From NCBI GenBank assembly GCA_023432995.1, contig JAEZES010000124.1, positions 1-42,023 of the forward strand: DNA of 42,023 bases. The letters run 5' to 3'. The number at the start of each line of letters is the position of its first letter. Positions within the stretch are counted from its first letter, which is position 1. The stretch is from Pseudomonadota bacterium. GTDB lineage: Bacteria > Pseudomonadota > Alphaproteobacteria > Sphingomonadales > Sphingomonadaceae. The notes under the pieces were generated by a model, which worked only from the letters and a program-made list of their open reading frames with translations, made no database searches and was not told the origin of the DNA. Positions 8,623 through 16,454 of this stretch are shown in pieces. The position numbers and the translations under genes were made by a program.

Positions 8623-9776
8623 GCGGTATGCCCTCCGAGTGTTTCCGCCAGCCAGTCGGCGATGTAGTCGCGCCCGAAGCGCATGTTGTCGGCGCCGACG
8701 TGCTCGACCCCGCCTTCGCGCTCGGTGAAGACCTTGAGCTCGCGGCGCGGCGAATTGACCAGCTGCTCGTACGTCCGCTGGGCGTAATCGACCGGGATCT
8801 GCCGGTCCTTCGCGCCGTGGGTGACGAGGAACGGCACGCCGATCCGGTCGAGGTGGCCGTCGAGCCGCATGGCCTGCGCGCGGGCGAGAAAATCGTCCAT
8901 GTCGGCCGCGCCGAAGGCCCACAGCACGTGCGCCCAGTAATGCGGCACCGGGTTCTCGCCCTCGCGGCGCAGGCGCCGTTCCTGCACCTCGCGCCAGTCG
9001 TGGTTGGCGCCCCATACCGCGCCGCAGGCGAAGCGCGGCTCGTAGGCGACCGCGCGCGGGGCGAAATGCCCGCCGAGCGAGATGCCGGCCATGCCGATCC
9101 GCGCGGGGTCGGCGTCCGGCTGGCGTTCGAGCCAGTCGACCGCCTTCGAGGCCCAGCTTTCGCTGTGCGGATCGACCGGCAGCCCCTGCAGCCGGAGCGC
9201 CTCGCCGCTGCCCGGCTGGTCGACCGACAGCGTCGACACGCCGCGCCGCGCGAGCGCTTCGGGCAGCCGCGACCAGACCAGCAGCTCCTTGCAGCTGTCG
9301 AGCCCGTTGCAATAGACGACCACCGGGTGCGGGCCGTCGCCCGGCGCGCGGGTGTACAGCGCCGGCATGGTGCCGTGGGCGAGCGGAACCTCGACCCGCT
9401 CGCGGTTGAGCCGGCCGAGGCGCGTCGAGCGCTCGAAGCTGTCGAGCGCCTTGCGGTAGGTTTCGAGCCGCCCGGCCGAACCGTGCGCCTGCATCCGCTC
9501 GGCGACCAGCAGGTAGAGCGCCGCCCGCTCGAGCTTGTCGGAGGCCGAGAAACTCCGGCCGCGCGCCTCGTCCTCGCCCGCCAGCTCGATCAGGCGATCG
9601 GCCATCGCCACCCATTGCGCCATGAATTGCGGCGTGCCGGCATCGTCGCCGCGCGCCGCCGCTTCGCGCAGCGGCTGGCACATGTCGACGATCTCGCCGA
9701 TCTGCGCCCCGCTCTCGAGTGCCATGGCGATCGAGAGGTTCCAGACGTAGTTGGGAAAATACTCGAACAGCGCCAT
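8619..9776 (-). CDS. Alpha/beta hydrolase of the FrsA/Ayg1/2,6-DHPON hydrolase type
   Basis: A 385-residue protein with a helical N-terminal cap region (residues 1 to about 140) followed by an alpha/beta-hydrolase core. The nucleophile elbow is GISLGGH (Ser), the acid is in HGAKDRQIP, and the His is in GVEHVGADNM. This architecture is shared by 2,6-dihydroxypseudooxynicotine hydrolase and fungal Ayg1, which break carbon-carbon bonds of 1,3-diketone-like substrates. That chemistry fits a meta-cleavage product hydrolase. It follows the extradiol dioxygenase by 4 bases and overlaps the cupin by an ATGA. The substrate is unknown. Confidence 0.85.
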   Translation of the reverse strand: MALFEYFPNYVWNLSIAMALESGAQIGEIVDMCQPLREAAARGDDAGTPQFMAQWVAMADRLIELAGEDEARGRSFSASDKLERAALYLLVAERMQAHGSAGRLETYRKALDSFERSTRLGRLNRERVEVPLAHGTMPALYTRAPGDGPHPVVVYCNGLDSCKELLVWSRLPEALARRGVSTLSVDQPGSGEALRLQGLPVDPHSESWASKAVDWLERQPDADPARIGMAGISLGGHFAPRAVAYEPRFACGAVWGANHDWREVQERRLRREGENPVPHYWAHVLWAFGAADMDDFLARAQAMRLDGHLDRIGVPFLVTHGAKDRQIPVDYAQRTYEQLVNSPRRELKVFTEREGGVEHVGADNMRFGRDYIADWLAETLGGHTA

Positions 9777-9780
9777 TGGG

Positions 9781-10683
9781 TCACACCCCGGCTGGCTGGA
9801 ACAGCCGCGGGTCGGGGGCGGCGTGCGGCATCGTCTGCGGACCGCCGACGCCGATGCCCCACTGGTCCATCACTCGCGGGCCGGGCTCGTGCACTTTCGC
9901 CTCGTGGGTCTCGAAATCGACGGTCTCGAGCTCGGCCGTGTACTCGACCGCGAAGCCGTTCGGGGTGACGAAGTAGCTGAAGGTGTTGTCGCCGGCGGTA
10001 TGCCGCCCGGGGCCCCAGCGGATGTCGATGCCGCGCTGCCTGAGGTGCGACACACCGCGCAGCATGCCGTCGGCGCCGACCATGTCGTAGGCGACGTGGT
10101 TGAGGCACGGCGGCCCGGGCAGGATCGCGAGCCGGTGATGCGCCGAGTTGCAGCGCAGGAAGGCCATGAAGTCGCCGAGCCAGTCCGAGACCCTGAAGCC
10201 GAGGACGTCGGTGAAGAAGCGCACTGCGGCCTGGTGATCGGGCGAATGCAGCACGACGTGGCTGATCCGCACCGGAATGCCTTCCCAGCGGCCGACCTGG
10301 CGCGCCGGACCGCGCGCGACCTCGGCGGAAATCTCGAACGGCAGGCCGTCGGGCGAGAAGAAGCGGAACCCGTAGCCGCCGCCGGGCGACGCGAGCGGCT
10401 GCGGCGCGTGCACGACCATGCAGCCCGCGCCCGCGACCCGGCCATGCAGCGCGTCGACGTCGGCGCGGCTGTCGGCTGCGAGGGCGATCACGTCGACATG
10501 GTTGGTGTCCGACGGCCGCAGGCGGACGACGTGGTGCTCGTCGCTGCCGGCGGCCCTGAACCATGCCATGCCGTCGGCTTCGCCGACCGGCTCGAGCCCC
10601 CAGGCATCGGCGTAGAACGCCCGCTCGGCCGCGATGTCGGCGACGCCGTAGCCGACGTAGCGGATCTCGGTCACCCGGCTCAT
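9781..10683 (-). CDS. Two-domain VOC-type (type I) extradiol dioxygenase
   Basis: A 300-residue protein of two vicinal-oxygen-chelate domains. The second domain carries the Fe/Mn triad of type I extradiol dioxygenases: His142 (ISHVVLHSPD), His196 (LNHVAYDM) and Glu247 (GFAVEYTAE). It also has the catalytic-loop pattern WGPGRHTAGDNTFSYF with His228, so it should be an active ring-cleaving enzyme similar to the 2,3-dihydroxybiphenyl or catechol 2,3-dioxygenase group. GAGGAGAGGG precedes the ATG at 10683, 10 bases after the monooxygenase stop. It is the likely ring-opening step after the flavin monooxygenase. Confidence 0.88.
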   Translation of the reverse strand: MSRVTEIRYVGYGVADIAAERAFYADAWGLEPVGEADGMAWFRAAGSDEHHVVRLRPSDTNHVDVIALAADSRADVDALHGRVAGAGCMVVHAPQPLASPGGGYGFRFFSPDGLPFEISAEVARGPARQVGRWEGIPVRISHVVLHSPDHQAAVRFFTDVLGFRVSDWLGDFMAFLRCNSAHHRLAILPGPPCLNHVAYDMVGADGMLRGVSHLRQRGIDIRWGPGRHTAGDNTFSYFVTPNGFAVEYTAELETVDFETHEAKVHEPGPRVMDQWGIGVGGPQTMPHAAPDPRLFQPAGV

Positions 10684-10693
10684 GTCCCTCTCC

Positions 10694-11800
10694 TCAGATC
10701 GGCTCGGCGACGCGCGCGAACATCTCCGCGGTCGCCCTGGCGTTGTCGACCGGCGGCCCCTTGCCGAGCTGGCCGAAGCAGATCGCCAGGCTCGAATGGA
10801 CGATGTAGGCGCACCGTTCGAAGCGGCGGTCGCGATAGGCGGCGAAGGCCGCGTCGGTCGTATCGTGACGGCCGATCTCCTCGGCGAGCACGATCGCGTC
10901 CTCGACGGCCATGCCCGCGCCCTGTCCGAGGTGCGGGGTGGTGGCGTGAACCGCATCGCCGAGCAGCACCACGCGGCCGCGGTGCCACGGGCCCTCGAGC
11001 ATGACCCACTCGAGCGGGCGGTAGACGACCTCGTCGTCGTCGGTGATCAGCGCCGCAAGCTCGGCAAGCGGCGCGGGAACCTTGGCGCGCATGGCGGCGG
11101 CGAGGCCGGTCGTGGAATAGCGCGGGTTCCCTGGCTCGGGCGTCGTCAGGTACATGTACATCAGTTCGCGGCTGATCGGCACGAGACCCGCCCCGACGGG
11201 GCCGTTGTAGACGTGCACCGAATCGAGCCCGGCCGGCCGCGGCAGGTTGTAGCGCCATACCGATTGGCCGGTGAATTCGGCCGCCGGGGCCTCGGGAAAC
11301 AGCAGCGCGCGGGTCTGCGAATGCACGCCGTCGGCCCCTATCGCGAGATCGTACCGGCCCGCGGTCCCGTCGGACAGGGCCACGGTCACGCCCTGGCCGT
11401 CATCGTCGAGGCGCTCGACGGTCACCCCGAGCCGCACTTCGGCGCCGTCGGCGATCGCGCGCTCTCCGAGGACCTTGTGCAGGGCCCGGCGGCCGATGCC
11501 GACATTAGCCGGGTACCCTTCGAGCAGGCGCGGCGACGGCACCTTGGCGACCATCGTGCCGTCGGGCGCGTGCACGGCGACGAAGTCGAAACCGACCGCC
11601 GAGTCCAGGTACGCGTCGAGCAGGCCGAGCTGCTGCATCGCCCGCAAAACGTTGCCTTGCTGGATGATGCCGACCCCGTAGACCGACCATTCCGGGTCGC
11701 GCTCGATCACGGTCACCGCGTGGCCCGCGTGGCGCAGCGCGATCGCAGCGGTCAGGCCGCCGATCCCGCCCCCGATCACGAGTATGTCGAGATTGTTCAT
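10694..11800 (-). CDS. FAD-dependent aromatic monooxygenase (group A)
   Basis: A 368-residue flavoprotein hydroxylase of the salicylate/hydroxybenzoate hydroxylase group. It has the Rossmann motif VIGGGIGGLTAA at residues 7-18, the DG motif (IGADGVHS, around 165-172) and the FAD-binding GD motif (GRVVLLGDAVHATTPHLGQG, around 284-303). Such enzymes use NAD(P)H and O2 to hydroxylate phenolic acids, sometimes with decarboxylation. It is the first gene of the minus-strand catabolic operon. The start at 11800 is supported by a perfect AGGAGG. Expression is probably controlled by the divergent LysR protein through the 86-base shared region. Confidence 0.9.
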   Translation of the reverse strand: MNNLDILVIGGGIGGLTAAIALRHAGHAVTVIERDPEWSVYGVGIIQQGNVLRAMQQLGLLDAYLDSAVGFDFVAVHAPDGTMVAKVPSPRLLEGYPANVGIGRRALHKVLGERAIADGAEVRLGVTVERLDDDGQGVTVALSDGTAGRYDLAIGADGVHSQTRALLFPEAPAAEFTGQSVWRYNLPRPAGLDSVHVYNGPVGAGLVPISRELMYMYLTTPEPGNPRYSTTGLAAAMRAKVPAPLAELAALITDDDEVVYRPLEWVMLEGPWHRGRVVLLGDAVHATTPHLGQGAGMAVEDAIVLAEEIGRHDTTDAAFAAYRDRRFERCAYIVHSSLAICFGQLGKGPPVDNARATAEMFARVAEPI

Positions 11801-11836
11801 CCGGCCTCCTCGGACGCGGAGTTGCATAACCCGATC

Positions 11837-11881
11837 AATCAGTCCAACTCATAGGATCACTGCATAATCAGTCATAGGATC
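11837..11881. promoter_or_regulatory. Direct repeats in the divergent LysR/monooxygenase promoter
   Basis: TCATAGGATC occurs at 11849-11858 and again at 11872-11881, a 23-base period. The match extends to TCATAGGATC-NN-TGCAT in both copies. AATCAGTC is likewise repeated at 11837-11844 and 11866-11873. The second copy overlaps the AGGA ribosome binding site of the LysR gene. LysR regulators usually bind paired sites in such divergent regions and repress their own gene, so these are the best candidates for the operator. Inference from position and repetition. Confidence 0.5.
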
Positions 11882-11886
11882 GATGC

Positions 11887-12786
11887 ATGAGGCTCGACCA
11901 TTTCGATCTCAACCTGCTGGTGGCGTTCGACGCGCTGCTTGCCGAACGCAGTGTCACGCGGGCGGCGCAGCGGACCAAGGTGACGCAGTCGGCGATGAGC
12001 GCCGCGCTCAAGCGGCTGCGCGAGGCGCTCGGCGATCCGATCCTGCTGCAGCACGGCAAGGCGATGGTCCCGACGCCGCACGCGCTTGCGCTGGCGCCCG
12101 AGGTTTCGGCGACGCTCGCCGCGCTGCGGCGGCTGACCGTGCCGACCACCGGCTTCCACCCGGCGACGAGCACGCGCGTGTTCCGGGTCATTGCTTCCGA
12201 CTATATCGCCACGGTGCTTCTCGCGCCGCTGCTGGCCGCGCTCGAGCGGGACGCGCCGGGTGTCCGGCTCGAAATCACGTTGCCGGGGGATACGACGGCC
12301 GACCGGCTCGCCAACGGCGAGTTCGACCTGCTGCTCACGCCCGAGGCCTTCATCGAGCCCGATCATCCGGCGGAGCTGCTGTTCGAGGAAGCCCACGTCG
12401 TGGTCGGCTGCCGGCACAATCCGCTGTTCGACGCGGAGCTGACGCCCGAGGCCTTTGCCGCGGCCGGCCAGGTCGCGGTCCGCATCGACGGGCACAACGC
12501 GCATATCGACAACGAGCTCGCGCGGCTCGGCGTGGCGCGACGCATCGAGGTCCACGCGCCCTCGTTCATCCAGGCCCCGTGGCTGCTTCCCGGGACCCGG
12601 CGCATCGCGCTGATGCACGAGCGGCTCGCGCGGCTGGTGGCGCCGCTGCTCGGGCTGCGGCTCGCTCCGCCGCCGTTCGCGGTCCCGCCGATGCGCGAGA
12701 TGATGCAGTACCACGCCACGCGGGCGCAGGACGCGGGCTTGAGCTGGCTGCGCGAGCGGCTAGCGGCGCTCGCGCGAGCCGCCTGA
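11887..12786 (+). CDS. LysR-family transcriptional regulator (NodD-like subgroup)
   Basis: A 299-residue LysR-type regulator. The winged helix-turn-helix covers residues 1-65 (LDHFDLNLLVAFDALLAERS, then TRAAQRTKVTQSAMSAALKR). The effector-binding periplasmic-binding-protein-like domain follows from about residue 90 (RVFRVIASDYIATVLLAPLL). The opening pattern resembles the NodD/NahR-like group, which often sense aromatic compounds. It is divergent from the catabolic operon and almost certainly regulates it, probably needing the pathway substrate or an intermediate as co-inducer (inference). Its start overlaps the candidate operator repeat. Confidence 0.92.
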   Translation: MRLDHFDLNLLVAFDALLAERSVTRAAQRTKVTQSAMSAALKRLREALGDPILLQHGKAMVPTPHALALAPEVSATLAALRRLTVPTTGFHPATSTRVFRVIASDYIATVLLAPLLAALERDAPGVRLEITLPGDTTADRLANGEFDLLLTPEAFIEPDHPAELLFEEAHVVVGCRHNPLFDAELTPEAFAAAGQVAVRIDGHNAHIDNELARLGVARRIEVHAPSFIQAPWLLPGTRRIALMHERLARLVAPLLGLRLAPPPFAVPPMREMMQYHATRAQDAGLSWLRERLAALARAA

Positions 12787-12796
12787 GGCGAGGTCC

Positions 12797-12810
12797 GCGG
12801 CGGCCGCCGC
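12797..12810. other. 14-base GC palindrome between convergent genes
   Basis: GCGGCGGCCGCCGC is a perfect palindrome in the 24 bases between the LysR stop (12786) and the DUF2892 gene end (12811). It could form a hairpin or cruciform, but it has no loop and no T-tract. I list it as a structure, not a proven terminator. Confidence 0.25.
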
Positions 12811-13005
12811 TCAGCGCTTGGCCGCGCAGGTGTTTAGGCCGAGCAGCCGATAGAGCGGGCAGAACCCGACCAGGCCGGTGATCAGCGGCACCAGCCCGAG
12901 ATAGCCCCAGGGCGTTTGCGGCCCGACAAAGGCCAGCGAAAGAACGAACAGTCCGACCGCGATGCGGATCACGCGGTCGGCAAGGCCTTCATTGGGGCTC
13001 GGCAT
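12811..13005 (-). CDS. DUF2892 (YgaP-like) small membrane protein
   Basis: A 64-residue protein with two hydrophobic segments (about residues 11-28 and 34-48) and a CPLYRLLGLNTC-type C-terminus. This matches the DUF2892 inner-membrane family related to the membrane part of the rhodanese YgaP. Family members are usually found near sulfur or thiol metabolism genes, but none is adjacent here. GAGGAGGTG gives a strong ribosome binding site before the ATG at 13005. The 167 bases upstream (13006-13172) hold no gene I can recognise. Function unknown. Confidence 0.88.
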   Translation of the reverse strand: MPSPNEGLADRVIRIAVGLFVLSLAFVGPQTPWGYLGLVPLITGLVGFCPLYRLLGLNTCAAKR

Positions 13006-13172
13006 CGTACACCTCCTCAAGACGCCTGAAGAGGGTGCCGGGCCCGGCCGGACGCCGGCATCCGGATTGTTCCGGAGCGGGCAGGGGCGAGCCTCGTCGT
13101 CTGGAGCGACGGTCTCCACGAGATCACGGCGCACTTCCGCGACGCCGCGTCCGCACGTTGCGGAGACCCGGG

Positions 13173-13613
13173 CTAGTCGCGTCCAGGCCGCCAGTCCGGC
13201 GGCGCCAGCGTGAAACCGGAGAACTGGAATGCCGGTACCACTACGCACGACACCAGCGTGTAGCCCTGTGTCCCCGGCAGCGCCGAGGCGGCCTGCCATT
13301 CATGCGCGCCGATCACGTAATGCGGCTGGTCTCCGGCGATCACGTCGGGGCCGAGCCGCACGTCGCGGACCGGGCCGCGTGGGCTGGTGCTCAGCGACAG
13401 CAGCAACGGGTCGCCGGCGTGCCACAGCCAGATCTCGGACGCGTCGACTTTGTGCCAGTGCGAGCGCTGGTGCGCCTCGAGCAGGAAATAGATCGCCGTC
13501 GCCAGTCCCCGCTCGCCGTCGGGCGCCGGCGCGCGCCAGGTTTCGCGGAACCAGCCGCCTTCGGGATGCGGGGCGAGGCGGAGCTCCTCGATCAGCGTCT
13601 TGGCCGGGCTCAA
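13173..13613 (-). CDS. DUF985 cupin-family protein with TTG start
   Basis: A 146-residue DUF985 (cupin_5) protein. Typical features are IEELRLAPHPEGGWFRETWR at the N-terminus, ATAIYFLLEAHQRSHWHKVD, EIWLWHAGDPL and the C-terminal FQFSGFTLAP. The histidines and Glu could bind a metal; the family has a cupin fold and no agreed activity. No ATG exists at the domain edge. The TTG at 13613 begins the domain exactly, overlaps the upstream stop (TTGA) and has GGAGG about 10 bases before it, so translation is probably coupled to the DUF427 gene. Confidence 0.85.
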   Translation of the reverse strand: MSPAKTLIEELRLAPHPEGGWFRETWRAPAPDGERGLATAIYFLLEAHQRSHWHKVDASEIWLWHAGDPLLLSLSTSPRGPVRDVRLGPDVIAGDQPHYVIGAHEWQAASALPGTQGYTLVSCVVVPAFQFSGFTLAPPDWRPGRD

Positions 13614-13900
13614 ACCTCGATCACCTCCACGCCCTTCCAGAACGCGATCCGGTCGCGAACCGCGTCGGCTGCCGGCCTGGGCTCGGGATAGTACCAGGCG
13701 GCGTCCTCGTTGCGGTCGCCCTCGAGATCGAGCGTATAGTAGTGCGCGGTCCCCTTCCACGGGCATTCGCTGGTGGTGGGGCTCTTCACGAGCAGCGATG
13801 TGTCGACGTCGTCGCGGGGAAAATAATGGTTGCCTTCGACCACTACCGTGCGGTCACTATGGGCGATGACCTGGTCGTTCCAGATAGCCTCCACGGCCAT
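13610..13900 (-). CDS. DUF427 domain protein
   Basis: A 96-residue single DUF427 domain with AIWNDQVIAHSDRTVVVEGN at the N-terminus, the YFPRDDVD turn, the conserved TSECPWKGTAHYY and AAWYYPEPRP. The family is widespread in Actinobacteria and Alphaproteobacteria and has no settled function. The ATG at 13900 follows GAAGGAG. Its last codons overlap the start of the DUF985 gene, making a two-gene operon. An EcfG-like promoter (13936-13960) lies upstream, so the pair may be stress-induced (inference). Confidence 0.9.
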   Translation of the reverse strand: MAVEAIWNDQVIAHSDRTVVVEGNHYFPRDDVDTSLLVKSPTTSECPWKGTAHYYTLDLEGDRNEDAAWYYPEPRPAADAVRDRIAFWKGVEVIEV

Positions 13901-13935
13901 GCGAAACTCCTTCGACACTGTCCGTCGCGGGTTCA

Positions 13936-13960
13936 AGCGCCGGGCGAGGGGTTAAGTTCC
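13936..13960 (-). promoter_or_regulatory. EcfG-like promoter upstream of DUF427/DUF985
   Basis: On the minus strand GGAAC (13960-13956) is followed after 16 bases by CGCT (13939-13936), one base off the EcfG -10 CGTT. A transcript starting near 13929 would have a leader of about 30 bases before the ATG at 13900. Motif-based inference only. Confidence 0.33.
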
Positions 13961-13983
13961 TTGGCCCGGCAGAGGAGTCGCGC

Positions 13984-14784
13984 ATGATCCGCACCGGCAT
14001 CGGTGGGTGGACTTACGCCGATTGGCGCAAGGGTGGGTTTTACCCGGAAGGCCTGCCGCAGAAGCGCGAACTCGAATGGGCCTCGCGCCAGCTCGGGGCG
14101 ATCGAGATCAACGGCACCTATCATTCGCTGCAGAAGCCCGACAGCTTCCGCAAGTGGCGCGAGGCGACGCCCGAGGGGTTCGTGTTCGCCGTCAAGGGAT
14201 CGTCGTACATCACCAACCGCAAGGTGCTCGCCGCCGCCGGGGAGGCGCTGCCGCGGTTCTTCGCGCAGGGACTCGAGGAGCTCGGCGACCGGCTCGGGCC
14301 AATCCTGTGGCAATTGATGGGGACCAAGAAGTTCGACGCCGAGGACATCGCCGCGTTCTTGGCGCTGCTGCCGCGCGAGCTGCAGGGGCGGCCGCTGCGC
14401 CACGCGATCGAGGTCGGGCACGAAAGCTTCGCCTGCGCCGAGTTCGTCGACATCTGCCGCACGGCCGGCGTGGCGATCGTCTGGTGCGAGCAGGCCAGCC
14501 GCACGCCGATCGCCGACCGCACGGCCGATTTCGCCTACCTGCGGTGCAAGAACCTCGTCGCCAGCGAGCCCGCCGGCTACGCGCCCGACGGCCTCGCCCG
14601 CATCGCCGGGCTGTGCCGCGCGTGGGAGGCCGGCGCGGCACCGGAGGACTTGCCTTATGCGGGACATCCGGCCGATAGCCGCGGCCGCGAGGGCGAGGTT
14701 TTCGCCTTCATGATCAACGGCGCCAAGGAACGCGCCCCGGCCGCCGCAATGGCGCTCGCCGGACTGGTGAAAGGGTCGCAATGA
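13984..14784 (+). CDS. DUF72 (YecE-like) TIM-barrel protein
   Basis: A 266-residue DUF72 protein with the N-terminal signature IRTGIGGWTYADWRKGGFYP, then IEINGTYHSLQKPDSFRKW and FVFAVKG, the usual positions for this TIM-barrel family. Length is typical. The biochemical activity of DUF72 proteins has not been established to my knowledge. The gene is divergent from the DUF427 gene and its last codons overlap the first codons of the dipeptidase gene (14781-14784), so the two are likely cotranscribed. AGAGG upstream of the ATG supports the start. Confidence 0.9.
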   Translation: MIRTGIGGWTYADWRKGGFYPEGLPQKRELEWASRQLGAIEINGTYHSLQKPDSFRKWREATPEGFVFAVKGSSYITNRKVLAAAGEALPRFFAQGLEELGDRLGPILWQLMGTKKFDAEDIAAFLALLPRELQGRPLRHAIEVGHESFACAEFVDICRTAGVAIVWCEQASRTPIADRTADFAYLRCKNLVASEPAGYAPDGLARIAGLCRAWEAGAAPEDLPYAGHPADSRGREGEVFAFMINGAKERAPAAAMALAGLVKGSQ

Positions 14785-16028
14785 AGATCTTGATCGCGGG
14801 GTTCGGCCTCGCGCTGGCCACGCCGCTGGCGGCGCAGAGTCCCGAGGCGGTCGCCGAGGCGGCGCTCGATGCAGCGCCGGTGTGGGACGGCCACAACGAC
14901 GTGCCGATCCAGCTCCGCGGGCGCTACGGCAACCTGCTCGCCGAGTTCGATTTCGAAGACACCACTGGCACCGGGCCGAGCGATCCGCGCGGTCGGGTCA
15001 TGCACACCGATTTCAGGCGGCTCGCCGAGGGCCGGGTCGGGGCACAGTTCTGGTCGGTCTACGTCTCGGCCGACCTGCCCGAGCCGCAAGCGGCAGTGGC
15101 CACGATGGAGCAGATCGACGTCACCAAGCGGCTGATCGCGCGCTACCCCGACCGGCTTGCGCTGGCGCTGACCGCCGACGATGTGCAGCGGGCGATGCGG
15201 CAGGGCAGAATCGCCTCGCTGATCGGGATGGAAGGCGGCCATTCGATCGCCTCGAGCCTCGCCGTGCTGCGGCAGATGTACGATCTCGGCGCGCGCTACC
15301 TGACGCTGACGCACTCGAAGAACACGCCGTGGGCCGACAGCGCGACGGCCGATCCGCAGCACGACGGGCTGACCCCGTTCGGCGAGCAGGTCGTGCGCGA
15401 GATGCAGCGGATCGGCATGCTGGTCGATCTCAGCCACGTCAGCGAGGCGACGATGATCGATGCACTCGACGTGGCGCGTGCGCCGGTGATCTTCAGCCAT
15501 TCGGGTGCGCGCGCGGTCAACGGCCACGCGCGCAACGTGCCCGACGGGGTGCTGGCGCGGCTCAAGGACAACGGCGGCATCGTCATGGTCGTCGGGTTGC
15601 CCGGATACCTGAGCGAGGAACGTCGCCAGTGGCATGCCCGGCGCGAGGCGCACCAGGCCTCGCTCAAGGCGCTGTGGCAGGGCCAGCCGGCGGCGGTCGA
15701 GGCGGCGATGAAGGAATGGGACGCGCAGAACCTGGAGCCCAAGGCGACCGTGGCGACGGTGGCCGACCATATCGACCACATCCGCCAGGTTGCGGGGATC
15801 GATCACATCGGCCTCGGCGGCGATTACGACGGGATGGACTCGGGGCCGGTCGGGATGGAGGACGTGGCCGGCTATCCGAACCTGTTCGTCGAGCTCGCCC
15901 GGCGCGGCTATTCGCGTGCCGACCTCGAGAAGATCGCCAGCCGCAACATGATGCGCGTGCTGCGCGAAGCCGAGGCCTATGCCGCGGCGCACCGTTCGGA
16001 CCCGCCGATCGAGACCCGGGTCCAATAG
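14781..16028 (+). CDS. Secreted M19-family (membrane/renal) dipeptidase
   Basis: A 415-residue zinc dipeptidase with an N-terminal signal peptide (cleavage near PLAAQS, residue 18-20). Metal and catalytic motifs of family M19 are present in order: DGHNDVP (around 34-40), IGMEGGHS (around 149-156), DLSHVSE (around 216-222), FSHSGARAV (around 237-245) and GLGGDYDG (around 345-352). Members hydrolyse dipeptides, including those with D-residues, in the periplasm or at the membrane. It overlaps the DUF72 gene by four bases (ATGA). The gene converges on the DUF1810 gene with only 3 bases between stops. Confidence 0.93.
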   Translation: MKILIAGFGLALATPLAAQSPEAVAEAALDAAPVWDGHNDVPIQLRGRYGNLLAEFDFEDTTGTGPSDPRGRVMHTDFRRLAEGRVGAQFWSVYVSADLPEPQAAVATMEQIDVTKRLIARYPDRLALALTADDVQRAMRQGRIASLIGMEGGHSIASSLAVLRQMYDLGARYLTLTHSKNTPWADSATADPQHDGLTPFGEQVVREMQRIGMLVDLSHVSEATMIDALDVARAPVIFSHSGARAVNGHARNVPDGVLARLKDNGGIVMVVGLPGYLSEERRQWHARREAHQASLKALWQGQPAAVEAAMKEWDAQNLEPKATVATVADHIDHIRQVAGIDHIGLGGDYDGMDSGPVGMEDVAGYPNLFVELARRGYSRADLEKIASRNMMRVLREAEAYAAAHRSDPPIETRVQ

Positions 16029-16031
16029 CGG

Positions 16032-16454
16032 TCAGAGCCGCTCCAGCGTCGCCCGGTCGCGTTCGCCGCCGTAGAAGGCGTCGAGCGCGGCGGCGAACGG
16101 AGCCGGGTCCGGCGCGCACGCTTCGAACAGGGTCATCGCGCTCCGGAACTTGAGCGCGTCGACCGGTCCGAGGATCCGCTCGGCGCTGCGCTGTCCGGCC
16201 CAGCCGAGCATCGCCTCGGTGCATTCGCGCAGCCGCGAGCCGAGCAGCGGGTGCCGCGCGTAGGCTTCCGCCTCGTCGCGCCCGCGTATCGCGTAGAACT
16301 GCGCGGTCGAGCTGTGCCCGAGCCCGGCGATCTGTGGGAACACGAACCACATCCAGTGGCTCAGCTTATGCCCCGAACGCAATTCGCCCAGCGCCTGCGG
16401 ATAGGTCTCCGCTTGCGCCTCGACGAACCGCTGGAGGGGATCGAACTCGCTCAG
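16032..16454 (-). CDS. DUF1810 domain protein with probable CTG start
   Basis: A 140-residue DUF1810 protein; SHWMWFVFPQIAGLG and FYAIRGRDEAEAYARHPLLG are diagnostic. The family normally begins about 25 residues before the SHWMW segment with FDPLQRFVEAQ, and exactly this sequence is present upstream in frame. The frame there has no ATG, GTG or TTG, but a CTG at 16454 fits the family start and overlaps the stop of the preceding gene (CTGA). I therefore extend the gene to 16454; a TTG at 16382 would give a truncated domain. Translation is probably by coupling. Function unknown. Confidence 0.8.
   Translation of the reverse strand: MSEFDPLQRFVEAQAETYPQALGELRSGHKLSHWMWFVFPQIAGLGHSSTAQFYAIRGRDEAEAYARHPLLGSRLRECTEAMLGWAGQRSAERILGPVDALKFRSAMTLFEACAPDPAPFAAALDAFYGGERDRATLERL

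Noticed and set aside
12797..12810. Rho-independent terminator between the LysR and DUF2892 genes
   Set aside because: The palindrome has no loop and no T-tract; listed only as a structure.
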